The notes: generated from the letters alone by a model not told the origin. 64,000 nt of DNA from Rhopalosiphum padi (GCF_020882245.1 NC_083599.1:41256748-41320747); one strand, 5' to 3'; positions 28,433 to 42,669 are shown, counted from the first letter of the stretch. Made by a program: numbers and translations.

Positions 28433-28828
28433 ACAAAATATAAAATCAACCCGTATGATATTGTATTATAATACGTATTAAACCAAAAATAAATCCAACT
28501 TTCAATGTAGTTGTTATAAATTTTACAGCGATTCAAACAATCAGTATGATGTTTTTTATACAATTCAGAAAATACCTATCACGCGTATATAACTCAACTC
28601 AAAAAATATTCAGTTTTAATAATTTCAGTGTGAGGGTTTTCTATCAAAAAATGTCAGGACTCCTTCACTTGACTTAAAGGTCTACTAGTGATTCATACGC
28701 GTATGACGTGTTAAACTGTGGTAAGTGTATCGCAAGCATAGAAGTATAGATATTATGTGCTTCCTTGGCTATGAGGTATTTATGTGTGACGCTAGTGCGG
28801 CTTATATTCGGAATTAGTGTATTATAAT

Positions 28829-29025
28829 TAGGGCCGGATTTCAATGCAAAGTGCATATTTTTTGGTTGATCTTGCACAATGCTAAGTACATAATTCGTTT
28901 CATGTAACGAGAGTTTCAAAGCTACGAATTGTATTTTGCACTTTTTTTTGCATATTTTGACGTTTATTTTGCATTTTTTAGACCATATTTGTATGGTTTT
29001 AAGGTGCATTTAAATCCGGGCCCTA
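28829..29025 (+). mobile_element. hAT-like MITE (197 bp) with GCATATTTT subterminal motifs
   Basis: The ends are TAGGGCCGGATTT and the inverse of TAGGGCCCGGATTT. Perfect 8-bp duplications ATTATAAT occupy 28821-28828 and 29026-29033. The interior repeats GCATATTTT and TTTTGCA motifs, which are shared with the larger element at 59834. It has no coding capacity. The minus-strand open frame across it is accidental. Confidence 0.88.
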
Positions 29026-29405
29026 ATTATAATTGTATGTTATAAGAGGATATTATGAGTTATGACTGATTTGGGCCACGGTATAGATGGACTGTTTAAT
29101 TACTGTAATACTTTATCATTTTGAAAATTAAACCATTCATTTTTCCAATTCACAACGTTATCCGATTTATTGTGACTTTCTAAATCGTGGTCCGATATAC
29201 TGGAACATAATTGTTGATCGGGATTAATTGTAGCTCTTTAGCTTCTTAAATTGTCTACTATTCTGACGTATCCGTAAATCCTTGCGAGAAATATTCTATT
29301 TTCACGATCATTAAATTCACTTTTAGAATAAAACGTCAATTTTCGTAGATTACTCGGGTTTTTTTTTTTATATAAATTTAACCCTTATAATAACAAAAGA
29401 TTATA

Positions 29406-29582
29406 CAGTAAATCCTCGATAAGACGGAGCTTCTGTAAAACGGAAACCTTGTTAATACGGAAAATTTCTTTAGTGTTTTTTTTTTCAAATTTCATTTTTT
29501 TAAACCCCGTCAAAACGGAAACACTGTTAACACGGAAAAATTGCATGGTCCTAAGCGATTCCGTCTTATCGAGGCTTTACTG
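29406..29582 (+). mobile_element. pogo/Tigger-like MITE (177 bp)
   Basis: The terminal inverted repeats are CAGTAAATCCTCGATAAGAC at the left and the inverse of CAGTAAAGCCTCGATAAGAC at the right, flanked by TA on both sides (29404-29405, 29583-29584). The CAGT start and TA duplication fit the pogo/Tigger branch of Tc1/mariner. The interior has further inverted motifs (AAAACGGAAAC; AACACGGAAAA) and no coding frame. Confidence 0.85.
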
Positions 29583-29584
29583 TA

Positions 29585-32500
29585 CTAGCTTTTATAACCT
29601 GTGATGTCAATATATTATTTCGAATATTGAAAATATTGATTAGCGTTTAAAAATATTATGTTAATTGAAACAAAAGATGATTAATTATGTTAAAAAATGT
29701 TTGAATAAAATCAAATATTTTATTACTATGGTCACGCCTTGTGTATGATTCTATTATACTGGGTTGAGTTTGGTTATTTTGTCGATATATTTTTGTATAC
29801 CTATTATTCGTATCTAGAACTCATTATTTTTAATTTTATGAATTTTAGACTCTAAAGATTATTATTGATATAATATTAATTATATTATAAATATTAAGTA
29901 ATATTTTAAAATGGCTATTTATTTAATATTTATATCATAACATTGACACTTCCTATTTTACGAGTTACCGGTTTGTTCTTTGACTGAATGTTTAATTTCG
30001 TTTATTACTGTTTTCAATTGGTGTTATCTGTTTGTCACCAAATTAAATTTGGAGGGAAATAATAGAATGCATCTCTTTTGTCTACTACAGTAATCGCAAC
30101 TGCGTATCATAAACTGTTTTCCGTTTTTTTCAAAGCTCATATTTCTTCAAATACTAATTAGGTATTATTGTCAACGCAAATTAAACTGCAGATATTTTGA
30201 CGAAAAATTAATTTCATCAGTTATTTAATCTAATTTTTATTTATCACAAATAAGTTTAGATTCACCGAGTCTATATTGTTAAGCCCATTAATGTCCAATC
30301 ATAGAATATTAATTATTGTTCATACAATTTGTTTTTCAATTATTATTTAATAATTTTTCGTTTTATTTTGGCATTATGAAAAAGACAACCAATGGAGTAC
30401 GAAAATAATATACCAATTAAAAACGTCAATTTTACATACTTTGTAAATATTTCAAAAACGTGACATATTTACGACTGGATTATTTGAACAATCATTTTTC
30501 CGCAATGGAAATCTCCCTTGAGATGGATGACATGTTCTTTCTTTAAATAAAAAAGTTTTTAAATAAAGTCTTTTTCGTGATCGTAATTTTGAACACAGAA
30601 TTTTTTAGAAAAATAATTGAGAAATGTTTATATACCCAAAGGATACACTTAAATTATTATTTAGTATATCGCGATCACTAGATTATAACTTACTTCGTTG
30701 ATTCCGCGTTATCTTGAGAGTTTTAAATCAAAAATGTTTGTATATTTCTGTGTTTATACTTCGCAAATACATAAATGGTTCTTTTTATTTATATTTATTA
30801 ATTATATAGTTGTGCCGACTTCAGACGACTATATCTACTGGTCCAATTTAAGTTATACGTAGCAGTAGATTAATGACAATTGAGAACCGCTGCTATACGA
30901 AATAAAAACGCGCCTTTTCGTAATACGAAATAAAATATAACAAATTATATTTTTTTATTATTATTATTATTATTCGTAAATATAGGACAAGACCAAATAT
31001 AATAACGATTTTACAATTTACGAAAACACACAGAGTGATTGATACAACATTGTATACAAGTAAACAAATACTATGTACAAGTTATAGAATTAAAAAGTGA
31101 AGTCGCGGATTTTGGTGCGCGTGGATAAGCCGGATAACTGTAGAATTATCAAACTAATTTTCTCGAGAACTATCGTGGTACGGAATGAATCGCGTGAGCG
31201 GGTAAAGCGCTTCTCGAGAAAGAAAGTACATTGAAAGTTTTGATTTTACCAGTTAGGAAGTTGGATAGAAATCCCAGATTTGTCGCATATCAGCGATCAG
31301 CGAGACTTGAGAGATTAAGAAAAGCTTGAGCAGAGGTGTTGTCGTGCGGATGATCATAAAAAATTGTTTTTGTAGGAATAATACGTATCATTTTCCAGTT
31401 GGTTCCGGGATTTTTTTTTTCAACACCACAAAATAGAGTTTAATATTTTACCACTATACATTAATATATTATGCGCTTTTAATTCCCTCAAATAAGATTT
31501 TACACACGTAATAATATGGTAACATATTATACATTATTATATTATGATATAGGTAAATAATAATACGTGAAAACCAAAAATTCCAGTTTATAAGTGAAAA
31601 ATGAATAAAACTTGATTTTAATTTTTCAATAAACATAAATGTGTGTAAATTCAATAGTCATAGATTTACAAACGTTTCTTTTTTACGTAAGTCAAATCAT
31701 GACGTCGGTGATATTACTGTAATCAAATAAAAAATTGGGAATGAATCATTTATTTTATCGTCACCAATTTTAATAAAACATTATTCTGTATAATTTGAAA
31801 TTTAATGTATCGAGTCAAGAAACCAAACTTTTCCGACACTTAAACATAAAAAAAATGGAAAAATTGCATTCATTATATCCAACACGCATAGTACTTTATA
31901 ATTGGTGAAATATTACAATATTAAGAATTCCTATTAATGCACTATCACAGCATATACTATCGAAAATACACATTTTTAAACACTATAATATTCAGCGCCG
32001 ATTGGTATACCGAGAGATTTTCCACACAACAAAGTTCCGTCATTAAACGATATTTCGATGATTACGTTTTACGCAATGCATTCTCCCTTAGTTGTTGTTG
32101 TTTATTAAATGTTGTTTCGTGATTGGTTCTTACGATATATTTTAATAACCTCATATGCTAATGCTCTATATTTTCATAGTAAATATGCAGTAACATATTT
32201 GTACACCGTTCACGAGAAAATTATACAATGAAACTGAATATGAAAAATATTAATAACTTAAAAAATCTCTAGCGCAGTGTTGAAATTCCCCGTGGATACA
32301 TCGTAAAATAGACTATACTAATAAAAATAATACCGTAGTATTAATAATATCCGAAGAGGGAAAAAGGTTTTTTTTTCATCATCAATAAATTATTATATAC
32401 ATCACACGTCGATCTCGAAATACAATATTATTTAACATTAAGTAAACTAACCGTGTAATGTGGCAAAACGGGAAACTTACGGCGATTCCTACGGTGACGA

Positions 32501-33862
32501 CCTATTATAATAGTGTAACCATAATTATTATATTATTTTAATGTAATGCGAACGTTAATCGGACTATTAAAAAATAATAATATTGTGTTTGTACCATTAG
32601 CCGTTATTAAATATTATTGCCAACATACAAACGTCATAATACATAAATCATTATCGATATTATTATATTAATATAATATATAAATTGTTTTCAACAGACG
32701 ACGAAATAAGAGTAGTGTATGTAGGAATATATAGGTAATATTTGAATGATAATATGACGTTTACATAATAACAATCAATAATCCTCTACCCCATAATAAA
32801 CCACTCCAACATCATCTGTAGGACGCGGTTGCGCCATGAATCACATTTTGTAAGTCGTTTAGAGGATTCCCATTAAAATATATTATTTCCACATCGATAT
32901 ATTTACGAACGCGCGCTTAATGATTTGGTATAGATTACACACTGCACACAGGTCGTGCGCACACGATTTTGGGTCGTAAATGTTATCCGTCACTCGGTAT
33001 ATTATTATTGCCCGTACGTCGATTAAAATACATTAAAAACAAGACGATATTTCACGATCGAACTGCCCGATTACCCGTATTAGCAATACAAACATATAAA
33101 TCACACGACCGTTAATCACTGTTGTAATGTAAATATTATTATTATTTTCGCAACTGCATACCTATGCTCGTTTAATTACGCATAATATGACGCCCACAGC
33201 CTAGCTAGACTTTAGCCACTAAATCTGGACGATGATTGATAAGTGATTGATTTGTGAACTTCCATTTCCATCAAATAGATGCTGCATATTATTATAAATG
33301 TATTATTCCCCCGAATTAGCGCCGTACGAGAGCAAAATTATATTATGTGCCCATTGTACCCGTCTCGTTATAATAATAACATGACGGTGGTAAACGTATA
33401 TAAAAGATATATTTTTGATCGTCACGTCATAATAATATTATAATATGATTAAAATGCATTAGGTACATTTTTATTAATTTTTTTTTTTTTTAATCGGATA
33501 TTCGTCCGAGCCAGTAAGCTATAACAAAAAATATACAAAAGCCATTATCATTATGGCGTATCAAAACCGATTCAGGTAGAGTTAAGTATATATAGTGTTA
33601 ATAAAACAGATAACACACAAAATAAAATGGCAAATTTTCGATATTTTTTAATTATATGAAACAACAATTATTGTCTCAAGTAAAAATATAAACATACAAT
33701 TTGTTGAAATGTGTCAATATATTTTATGATCCTATGTGGTGTACGTTTGATGGTTTTCGCACAGTCTCGGTCATAGAACAATATAAACATTTTCAAATTG
33801 AGCATACACTAAATATTACAATTCAATTGAGTATACGTATACTGTATACGATGTATTATTAG
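29585..33862. other. AT-rich intergenic stretch
   Basis: Mostly featureless. A GC-richer patch at about 31080-31380 has a good acceptor (GATTTTACCAG, ending near 31252) followed by two competing short open frames. It may be a decayed exon or part of an old element. A short TTATT run lies near 30957-30974. No gene can be supported. Confidence 0.4.
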
Positions 33863-34613
33863 TTAAGAGGACGTTATACCCGCATGTGTTGTCTCTGTCT
33901 TACTAGTGTAGATCATAGAAAATTTGCGTTCAGCAGAACAGATTTTGAAATGTTAGCTTTAATATTAGAGTAAATCTACTTATTATCAAACTTAAAAGTT
34001 AAAGGTAATAATATTATCTAGGGCAGGAGTGGCCAACTTTAATAGACTTTCGATCGACCTCCGAGATTTTCTAGGTTCTCGCGATCGACCAAAAAAAAAA
34101 ATATGTATATTATATATGTACATGCGTGTTACACATCTTTTATTCTATATCTGTGTATGATCTCGTTTTTCATAGTTATTTATTGCATTTTCTAAGTATA
34201 ATTATTATATTCGTTGATACAAAGATACACAAATTTACAGAAAAAATTCAAAAATTCAAGAAAATACTAAAGGGAGTGGCGATCGACTTAAATTCATCTC
34301 GAGATCGACTGGTTGGCCACCCCTGATCTAGGGCATCTCATAGGCTTTTATTGATATCTGAATTTTTAAGCGAATTACGAGCATTTTAAAGTTTTAATAT
34401 TTTATATTATAACTATAACTCGCTTAAAAATTAAAATATCAATAAAATCCTATGAGATGACCTAGATAAAATTATTGCCTTTAAGTTTGATTATAGGTAA
34501 ATTGGCTCTAATATTAAAGCTAACATCACAAAATGTGTTCTGTTGAACGCAAATTTGCTATGATCTACATTAGCAAGACAGAGGCAACACATGCGGGTAT
34601 AACGTCCTCTTAA
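33863..34613 (+). mobile_element. TTAA-flanked foldback (long-palindrome) element, interrupted by a hAT MITE
   Basis: The left arm begins TTAA then GAGGACGTTATACCCGCATG, and the right end is its inverse. About 210 bases of each arm can be aligned at roughly 90 percent identity by eye, including GCGTTCA-CAGAACA, GTTAGCTTTAATATTAGAG and ATCTCATAGG. The copy is almost entirely one palindrome with a short centre near 34380-34430. TTAA at both ends suggests a TTAA target duplication, as in piggyBac-type transposons; a TA or TTA duplication cannot be excluded. The left arm is split by the hAT element at 34024-34325. Without it the element is about 440 bp. Confidence 0.8.
34024..34325 (+). mobile_element. 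hAT-like MITE (302 bp) nested in the foldback element
   Basis: The ends are CAGGAGTGGCCAAC and the inverse of CAGGGGTGGCCAAC. Perfect 8-bp duplications ATCTAGGG lie at 34016-34023 and 34326-34333. CGATCGAC motifs are repeated just inside both ends, a typical layout for transposase-binding subterminal repeats in hAT elements. The 66-codon open frame inside (34126-34326) has no transposase signature and runs into the inverted repeat, so it is not a gene. Confidence 0.92.
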
Positions 34614-35159
34614 TATATTGTAACGTTATTTACACCTTGGAAATAATAATGAAAACCGTACGTAAAAATATACCTAAATGATATAATTATTGATATATTT
34701 TATTACTTGATATATTGAAAAGAAATGTCCAGTTATTTTTTAATGGTTGACTTTTTGGTTTTTTTTTTAATATCGTGAGAGTTTACCTTTTCAGACATTT
34801 TTTTTTCACAGAAATTACTTAATACATCTACTTACTAGCAAGCACAACAATGACATAAATGTTCGAGTTCTTTTTATTCTCCAGAAATCTTTATTCAAAA
34901 CATAGAAAAAATCTAAAATTGTTAAGCTACCAAAAAGTACACGTACACAATCCGTATAACCAAAAAACAAAAAAAAATAGTTGAACATTAAAATCAGTCT
35001 GATGCTTTATTCATGACAACGACCTATACTGTTTTTGAAATATGTAATATTATGATAGTGATTTTTTTGTTTTTTTTTTTTCGACATAATAATATCGTTA
35101 TTATTTCCACAGTGTTATTCGTTTAATGCGGTGTTCGACTAAATAATAAAACGTACGAC

Positions 35160-35185
35160 CACACACACACACACACACACACACA
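35160..35185 (+). repeat. (CA)n microsatellite
   Basis: Uninterrupted CA repeat of 13 units. Confidence 0.95.
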
Positions 35186-38182
35186 ATCGCTAAAACACAA
35201 TGATATAATTAAATTCGTGAAAATTTAATTTTACGACTAATAATATTCGTCGAATATTCAAAGTAATTATTATAAGGTGCAAATATTGTATTATTTTAGT
35301 ATGATTTTGAAACAATTGTACACGTCTAGGTATACGCGTTCACCATATACGCGTGAATAAAACAGTGCAGACGGAGACGGTAGACTTTTGCTTTTTAACG
35401 CGGTGCCTACCTACTCTCGTGTTTATTCACCTGTGAATGAATATTACAAATATTACATTAAAGTGTATTATTGTTAATTTATTTCATTTTTCATTTATGG
35501 TCAGTGAAAAACACCGGTCTGCCCCGCTGTAAAAACGTTAAGTCGATACTATCGGTGTTTATGATTTCAATCGGATTTTCTGCTCTCATCGAGTGGAAGC
35601 TACGCACACGCAAACGCGCGTTACTAGATACGCTTTTAACCTCGTCTTGAAAACACATTGGATGTTCAAAATATTATAATAGTTTACAGTCATTCGAATC
35701 GAAATATGTGTATAGGAGAACGTGATAAGGCGGTAGGTTTTTTTTTTCATATCAAAGTGAGATATTATGGTAAACATTATTTTTTTAATTACATTTTTTT
35801 TTTCTTTGAAATTTGAACATTGATGTGGTAAAACTTGAACACACAAAGTGTGAACTCTTTTTATTTTTAATGCGATCATAATGCACACAATGACATGCCA
35901 CGTAATTTGCTCCAGTTGTGTCCTAAAACCCACTGTAATGGATTTAAGGAACAATTTATTTTTTGTTCTTTACTTTTGTATACCGCGGAGACGGTAACTG
36001 TCAGCGTAACGTCGTCTCCCTTAACGTTGTGCCTCATCTGAGGCGGAATAAACGGTAAAGTTATAAACATTAGGACGTCTTAAAACGATACATAAAATAC
36101 AATAGTTTATTATATTATTTACGTAACTATACAGTATATTATATAGTTACATAGCTCTTCGTTTCAACGTATTTTCATTCGCTTCGAAACGGCAAAAAAA
36201 TGAATTTTATATTTTAGGTTTTTAATCGTTATTCGTGCGTCTTTCTAACCGTTTGATAAATGTACTGACTATCTATAATCTGTACCCACATATTTTGTAT
36301 TAGTTTTGTTTGCACTACCGATTGATTTACGAAGAAAAAAAACAAGAAAAGTCGATATACCGTATAATATAATTTAGGTGTAATCATATAGGTCACTGTA
36401 ATGGTAGGACTAAATTGAATTCAATAATACATAATTGTATCCGAAAAACGACTCTAAATAGGTTTTGAGAGTATGCAAGAACTTATTAGAAAGATATTTT
36501 ATAATTTATTCATATTGCACTTGGTAGTAGGTACTCTATTTTCCGGTTACAAATGCGAAAGGTCATCCTTATTTTTGTCAAAAACATTGTATTATTAATT
36601 ATAAAAATATTATATTGATATTATTATCTACGCGTATAAGTTATTAACTTAAAAAGTCAATGTACATTATGTGATCATCGTATAATAGTGTCAAAAGGTT
36701 CATGGAATAAATAGCTTAAAATTTAGTATAAATATTTTGAAAATTCCATTCTCTATAGAAAATTATAAATAAATAATAGTGAAATATTTCAAGTATCCGA
36801 GCCTGATTTATTTTGTATATTGTATTATAACAAAAATCATTATTTTTTGTTCAAATAATAGCATTTTGTCAACATTTTATCTTCAAAAGTATGTAAGAAA
36901 ATTAACAATACTTCAATATTTTAAAATTTTTTAATAAGAAAAACTTATAAGCAACTAGGTGATTTATATTAAGTTTATTTACATAACTTAAAAACATAAA
37001 AATGACAAATGGTCAAATGTCTATAAATTGCTAAAAAAAAAAAACAAAAAAATAGTTAAAATATTTTTAAAATAATTTGGTGACCATTTCCAGTAGATAT
37101 CGGCATATTATTATATTATTATTGTTATTAAATTATTTTTTTGTTATTAATTTTTTAATCACAAAAATAAAAACGATTTCGTCGAAAACAATTTTTTTGT
37201 AAATATTCTCGTTTTAATACAATGTATTTTAATTTGATTTCAATTATTTTCAAAAGTACTATCCAAAGTACCAACTATAGCTACAGTTTCCCAATAAAAA
37301 CTTCCAAAGTTTCAAAGTTTAAAATTGAAGTTTTATTTTGCTTCTAAAGCAAAGGTCAAGCACAAGAAAAAACACACAACATTGTAGAACTAATAAATCA
37401 TCATAATTTAAAGCATACTCGTTAACTTATTAACTATTAAAAAAAATTTATCGTTAAATCACACATTATTAATGTTAATGACAATTTTGACAATATTAAT
37501 CAATAATAAAAATAATTTCCACTTTTCTATGTTTTTTCAATAAACTTTTAATTAATAGTGTTACGTATTTAAAAATAATTTATTAGTGAATTAAGTGCGG
37601 AATCCATACAACATAAATTTTAGTCGATTTATTCAATTTATTATTATAAAAATGTCTATAGTACATATAAATGTGTAGTGATATAATATGAGTGTAAATT
37701 TGATGTACATACATACTCATATTATAATACTCGTAATATACGTATATGAATTCAAAAATGTAATAAATCATTTACGATATTTCAATTTTATTTTTAATTT
37801 TTTATTTAAATTATTACGCAACACGTGTAGGTACTTAAGCTATAAATTATGTTTAAAAATTATGAAAAGATTACTTTAAAAAAAAAAATTAAGTGTTTTA
37901 TAAACTGATGATGCCAAAGGTTAGTACGTGACAAAAAAAAAATTAATTACTAATATTGATTAGCATTATAGATTCTGAATAAAATTGCATGCCACGAAGT
38001 TTGAGCAATATTTATAATATTATTTTAATTGGCTGTACGATGTGTACCTATCTATTCTATATTTTCAAATGATCACTATTTTGGTCTCGTGATATAAAAT
38101 ATTTAGTATAACAACCATACTATGTATATGACATAGGTATATAGATTTTTAAATTGTAATTTCCTAATCGATTTTTCAACAG

Positions 38183-38263
38183 TTCGTCCACAACCAAGAA
38201 AAATTATTTAGCTCTCGAAAGCCGCATCCGCAACTATTTTTATTTTTTAAAACTCGGCTTTAA
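38183..38263 (+). other. Exon-like segment after a strong acceptor
   Basis: TTTTTCAACAG precedes an open phase-0 frame of 26 codons ending in TAA, starting FVHNQEKLFSSRKPHPQL. It would be a terminal exon if real. No partner exon was identified, so this may be chance. Confidence 0.18.
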
Positions 38264-41200
38264 GTAACCTTTACTACGAATCGTATTTTCAATGCGATGA
38301 TTCATTTTTAAAAATAAAATATAAACTATTTGCCATAAGCAAAATAATCTTTTTTGACGTGAACCCGGTTAAAATGATGTAAATATTGTCGTACTTTTCT
38401 ATTTGTAATTCCAAACTCCAAAGTTACTCAACGAGTTATTGAAACAATACATAAATACGTCTTAGTTATTATTGTAAGTTATTAATTAATTATAACTAAA
38501 GCCAGCCACTAAAGGTTATTTTATAATTGTATATTATTTTTGTTTTTTTATTACTCTACAATTTTACATTTATACGTATGCAAATGTACATGTTATACGT
38601 CAATGTACTCATTTCTTTTATTGATAAAAACTATAAAATTAAAAAAAAAATACAGTAATAAATCACTTTTTCAGTTTGATCAAAACTATATATAAACGAT
38701 CGATATATTTTTCTCAAATATATCACAATGTGCGTCATCACTTTATTGCTTATAACTTTTTTGGTCAGTATAAAAATGAATAAAGAGTCACTAAACTTAA
38801 TACATACTCGTAATATCTACTCCAAATATTTCTTCATTACAATTCCTAAGAAATTAAAATAAAAACCGTATTCACTGAAGAGTCAATAAACTAAGTCATT
38901 GAAAATAATATAAAAAAATGTACTGTTCTTAGACAAATATTGAAATTGCTTTTATAAAACAAACTCCATAATAATTCAGATTCGTTTATTTAAATTTGAA
39001 TTTATCATTGCTCTCAAATAATATAAAGGTACAAGTCCCGGTGACCAACTCACCTCTATTATTAGTTTTATTAGTAATTTTTAAATATTATTTTGTCAAA
39101 TTAAAATCAGATTATTTACATTAATATTTTAATATTCAAATATTTAAACCTTAGAATAACATTAAATAATTTATATTCTACTGATTTCGTTCAATATTAC
39201 TTTTAAAATTTGTCTTGTAATAATTTAAAAAAACGTCTGAGATAAATTTTTTTAACTGTTAATAGATACAATTTAATACTGATGCATGCAAGTATTATAT
39301 TATTATGATTTACTAAAACTAAATAGCGGCCTAAATAATAAATTTCGATTACTAAAATCCTTATTAAAACTTAATTAAAATAACATTTATAATACATGGA
39401 TACGATTACGATTTTACATATTATAAAGCAGAAGGTCTGTGTAATTAAACATTTAATTATTAATTGAAATATTATATTGTTGTATTAAATCTAAATGGCT
39501 GTACATTTCATATTGTAAAATAATCAAAGAAAAATGGTTAACACGTACAACTTTACAATATTCACATTGTTCTATAAAGTAATATATTTGAATAAATTAT
39601 TAAAAAAGCAATTTTATTACATTTATTTTAAAATGATTTAAGAGAGTCTTAACAAAATACATTAAAAATTCCAGTTATTACTATGAATATAGCTTACACA
39701 GATTACTTAACTTTTAGTTCTCAAGTAATTATATTGTTTTAATCCAGTTTCGAATAATTTCAGCCCTTTTTTGCAACAAATTATTAATTTATATTGTATA
39801 AGAGTATTACATCAGAAAAAAAAGAATATTGAAATAACAACGGTTATAGGGCGAACATTAATTAAGTTTATCTAGTTCATAATTTAATTTTTAATCTGAG
39901 AATAAATAAAATGCAGATGTGAAATATTACAAAATAGGTATAGGTATCTACTATATGCTTATGAAAATAAAATGTTGAAACTTCTATAAATGTATTTGTT
40001 TGGCAATAATTAAAACAACAATATCAATTTTATCAATTTTTTTTTTTTTTACAAATTTATACAATTAACCAATGGTTCAACGACGATATTGTGTTATATC
40101 ACGTGATATCAAGAAATTAGAAATACAAATATCTATATGATTTACTTAATATACAAATTCTTTTAATCACAATCTAATGCTTATAGCTTATAACATACTA
40201 CAGTGTTTATAATTCGTACAATTTTTGAAAATATATTGCACCTATTGATCGAGTATAATTGAGTAAGGACCAATATGGTCCAATTATTGTAATTTCTTCC
40301 AAAAAATATTTCCGTCCATTTATAAAATAAAAATCCCATTTTACTTTAGCCAAATTTCAACATTAAAAATCGTTTATATTCTAAATATAAATTAAATCTT
40401 AAATCCTAATATTTAATACCTATATAATATCTATAATGATTAATTTATTTATTTTCTTTTTGGCGTTTTGCTTATCCTACATCTATACATTTTAAATGTT
40501 CTGTATTTTATTTTAAATGTATATTATGAACTTTATGTACGTTTGTGAAAATATTATGTCTGATTTTTAGAATTACAATTTCATTTTTTTGCACTTAATA
40601 TTACGTATTATGGTCTACAGTAAGTCAACAACTATCAATAATTAATTGTTTTTGAATTCTAAAAATTCAAAATTATTTTGGAATATAGCGCGATTACATC
40701 GCTACACAATAATATTATTCTTAGGTAATAACCAAGTTCTTATTTCGTTTTAGGGAAGGAACATAAAACCTAAAGTTTTTATAATAAACTCACATAATCC
40801 AGGTAAAATATAAAATACATATTTTTATTATAAATTTCTGGAAATTATGTTTTTAATTTGTATAGGTATTGTTGTACAAAAAAAAAAGGCAGTTTCTGCG
40901 AAACACTTGATTCTTGTAATATTCTCATACCTATAGTATATATTAATTTATGAGCATAATATCCCTTGAAACAAGAAAATACCAAATATAACGTTTCATT
41001 TTTGAACCACTTTCATAAAGTTAAATTAAGGTAACTGTTCATCAATTCATATTACTCATATATAATATATATATATAATACACACGTTCTTTAATAATTC
41101 TCTCTTTTAAAATTTTAAAATATTCTTTATCACATAACAAGAAAACTTTATCAAATGTCATCGTTATAAAGTTTTATTGTATAATTTAGGAACTATCTTC

Positions 41201-42660
41201 AAACTTAAATCGAGACATTTAAAAAGAAAATACTTATTTAATTTTTATTGCACGAATAAAATAAATGCAATTTTAAATTTATTACAAAAAAAATAATATT
41301 AATTAATTAATTGTTACATTTATTTAATAAATTAAATTAATGAAATCACCTTTTCAATAACTAATATAGGATAAAAAATTCTACAAGGACATTTTTTAAA
41401 TAATAATAAATAATAAATATCGACATAATTTCCATAATATTAATTAATATGATTATCATGAGAAACAAGAAACGTGTTGAATCACAAACGAATCTATACT
41501 ATTTATAATATAATAGATAATATTAAAGGAAAAATTTTGACACGATACTGTTATTAAAAAAAAAAAATAACAATAATGATAAAAAAATAATAACAAAACT
41601 ACTGTGGAGGTTACACAAGTAGGTTTACGTGGAAAACTTGTCCATCGCCTCTCGAAAATGTTATATTCTTCCGTGTACCCACACACATAACATTTTGAAC
41701 CGTAAAAAAAGTAGTTCCCTAAAAGTCGGGCCTTTAACGCGCGTAAGGTACGGTTCGTTAGCAACTCGTCAACGTCGCGCCAGTAAAATACGTAGCCAAT
41801 ATTATAATTACGATAAAATATAAGATAATACGCATGACGTGTGGCCCGCTACGAGTGGATAAGATGAAAATATAGTATCGATAAAAGTGTGCCTGACAGT
41901 AGTAGGTATGTATTCAATTTGCAGTGGTTGTGCATACAGCACATAAGGTTCGTCGCAATGATAAAAGGCGTTCACGACGAGGCGCATTTGGACACAATCA
42001 GGTCAAATCGATTAATGATTTTGATTGATTACAATGCACCGGAGTATGCAGTCGGTAATTCAAACTCGAAACATTATGCATTCTTTAAAATGTGCATTGC
42101 ACAGAACAAACATGCTGTACGACTTAATTTAATAGGCTTAAAAACAGCAATGGGTTCTAAATAATCGGATTTTTTTGAAATTCTATTTTTTTTTACACGA
42201 GAAAAGGTTTAGCTATATCAATGCACTATATAATTCAACCTGACAAAAAAACCATAGAGGTTATATCGCTTAGAGAGTTATCGAAAACTAAAATATTCTA
42301 AATCAACACAATTTATAAATGTATTAACCTGCAGGGGTATTTATGTAAATAGGTACGATATGGTGATGTAAAGAGAACCTATTTCAATTTTTAACTACGG
42401 TGTATAACGTCCATTTAATAAAATTAATCAAAGTAATAGCCAAAAAGCAATAATATTTCATAGTCATTGTGTCGACCGTACAAAATATCATAAATTGATA
42501 ATCTAGAACAAAAAGAAATGTACAATATTATTAATATTATCGTCGATTATCAACAAAATAAATAACACTAATCAATAGTTACACAGTAATTTTTTAGTTT
42601 TAGCATCGCGATACATCGTCTTTTCAATTAAATCGGAACAATAAAAAATTATAATAGAAA

Positions 42661-42669
42661 TATAAATAA
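42661..42669 (+). promoter_or_regulatory. TATA box candidate
   Basis: TATAAATAA lies about 30 bases upstream of TTCAAT (near 42685-42690), which could act as an initiator. It is 47 bases before the ATG of a short signal-peptide-like frame. The spacing is right for a TATA promoter, but such strings are frequent in AT-rich DNA. Confidence 0.3.

Larger units (their letters stand above)
34614..42660. other. AT-rich intergenic stretch
   Basis: Contains the (CA)n repeat at 35160 and a GC-richer patch at about 35340-36070. In that patch minus-strand frames look mildly protein-like but have no firm splice sites. A possible short terminal exon on the plus strand at 38183-38263 follows a strong acceptor (TTTTTCAACAG). 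A CpG-containing patch lies at about 41640-42170. No gene is assembled from these pieces. Confidence 0.4.

Noticed and set aside
34126..34326. 66-codon frame inside the nested hAT MITE
   Set aside because: It runs through the inverted repeat end, shows no transposase motif, and the element is only 302 bp.
40096..40109. Perfect 14-base palindrome with a CACGTG core
   Set aside because: A possible E-box, but no gene or transcription start nearby and such palindromes occur by chance.
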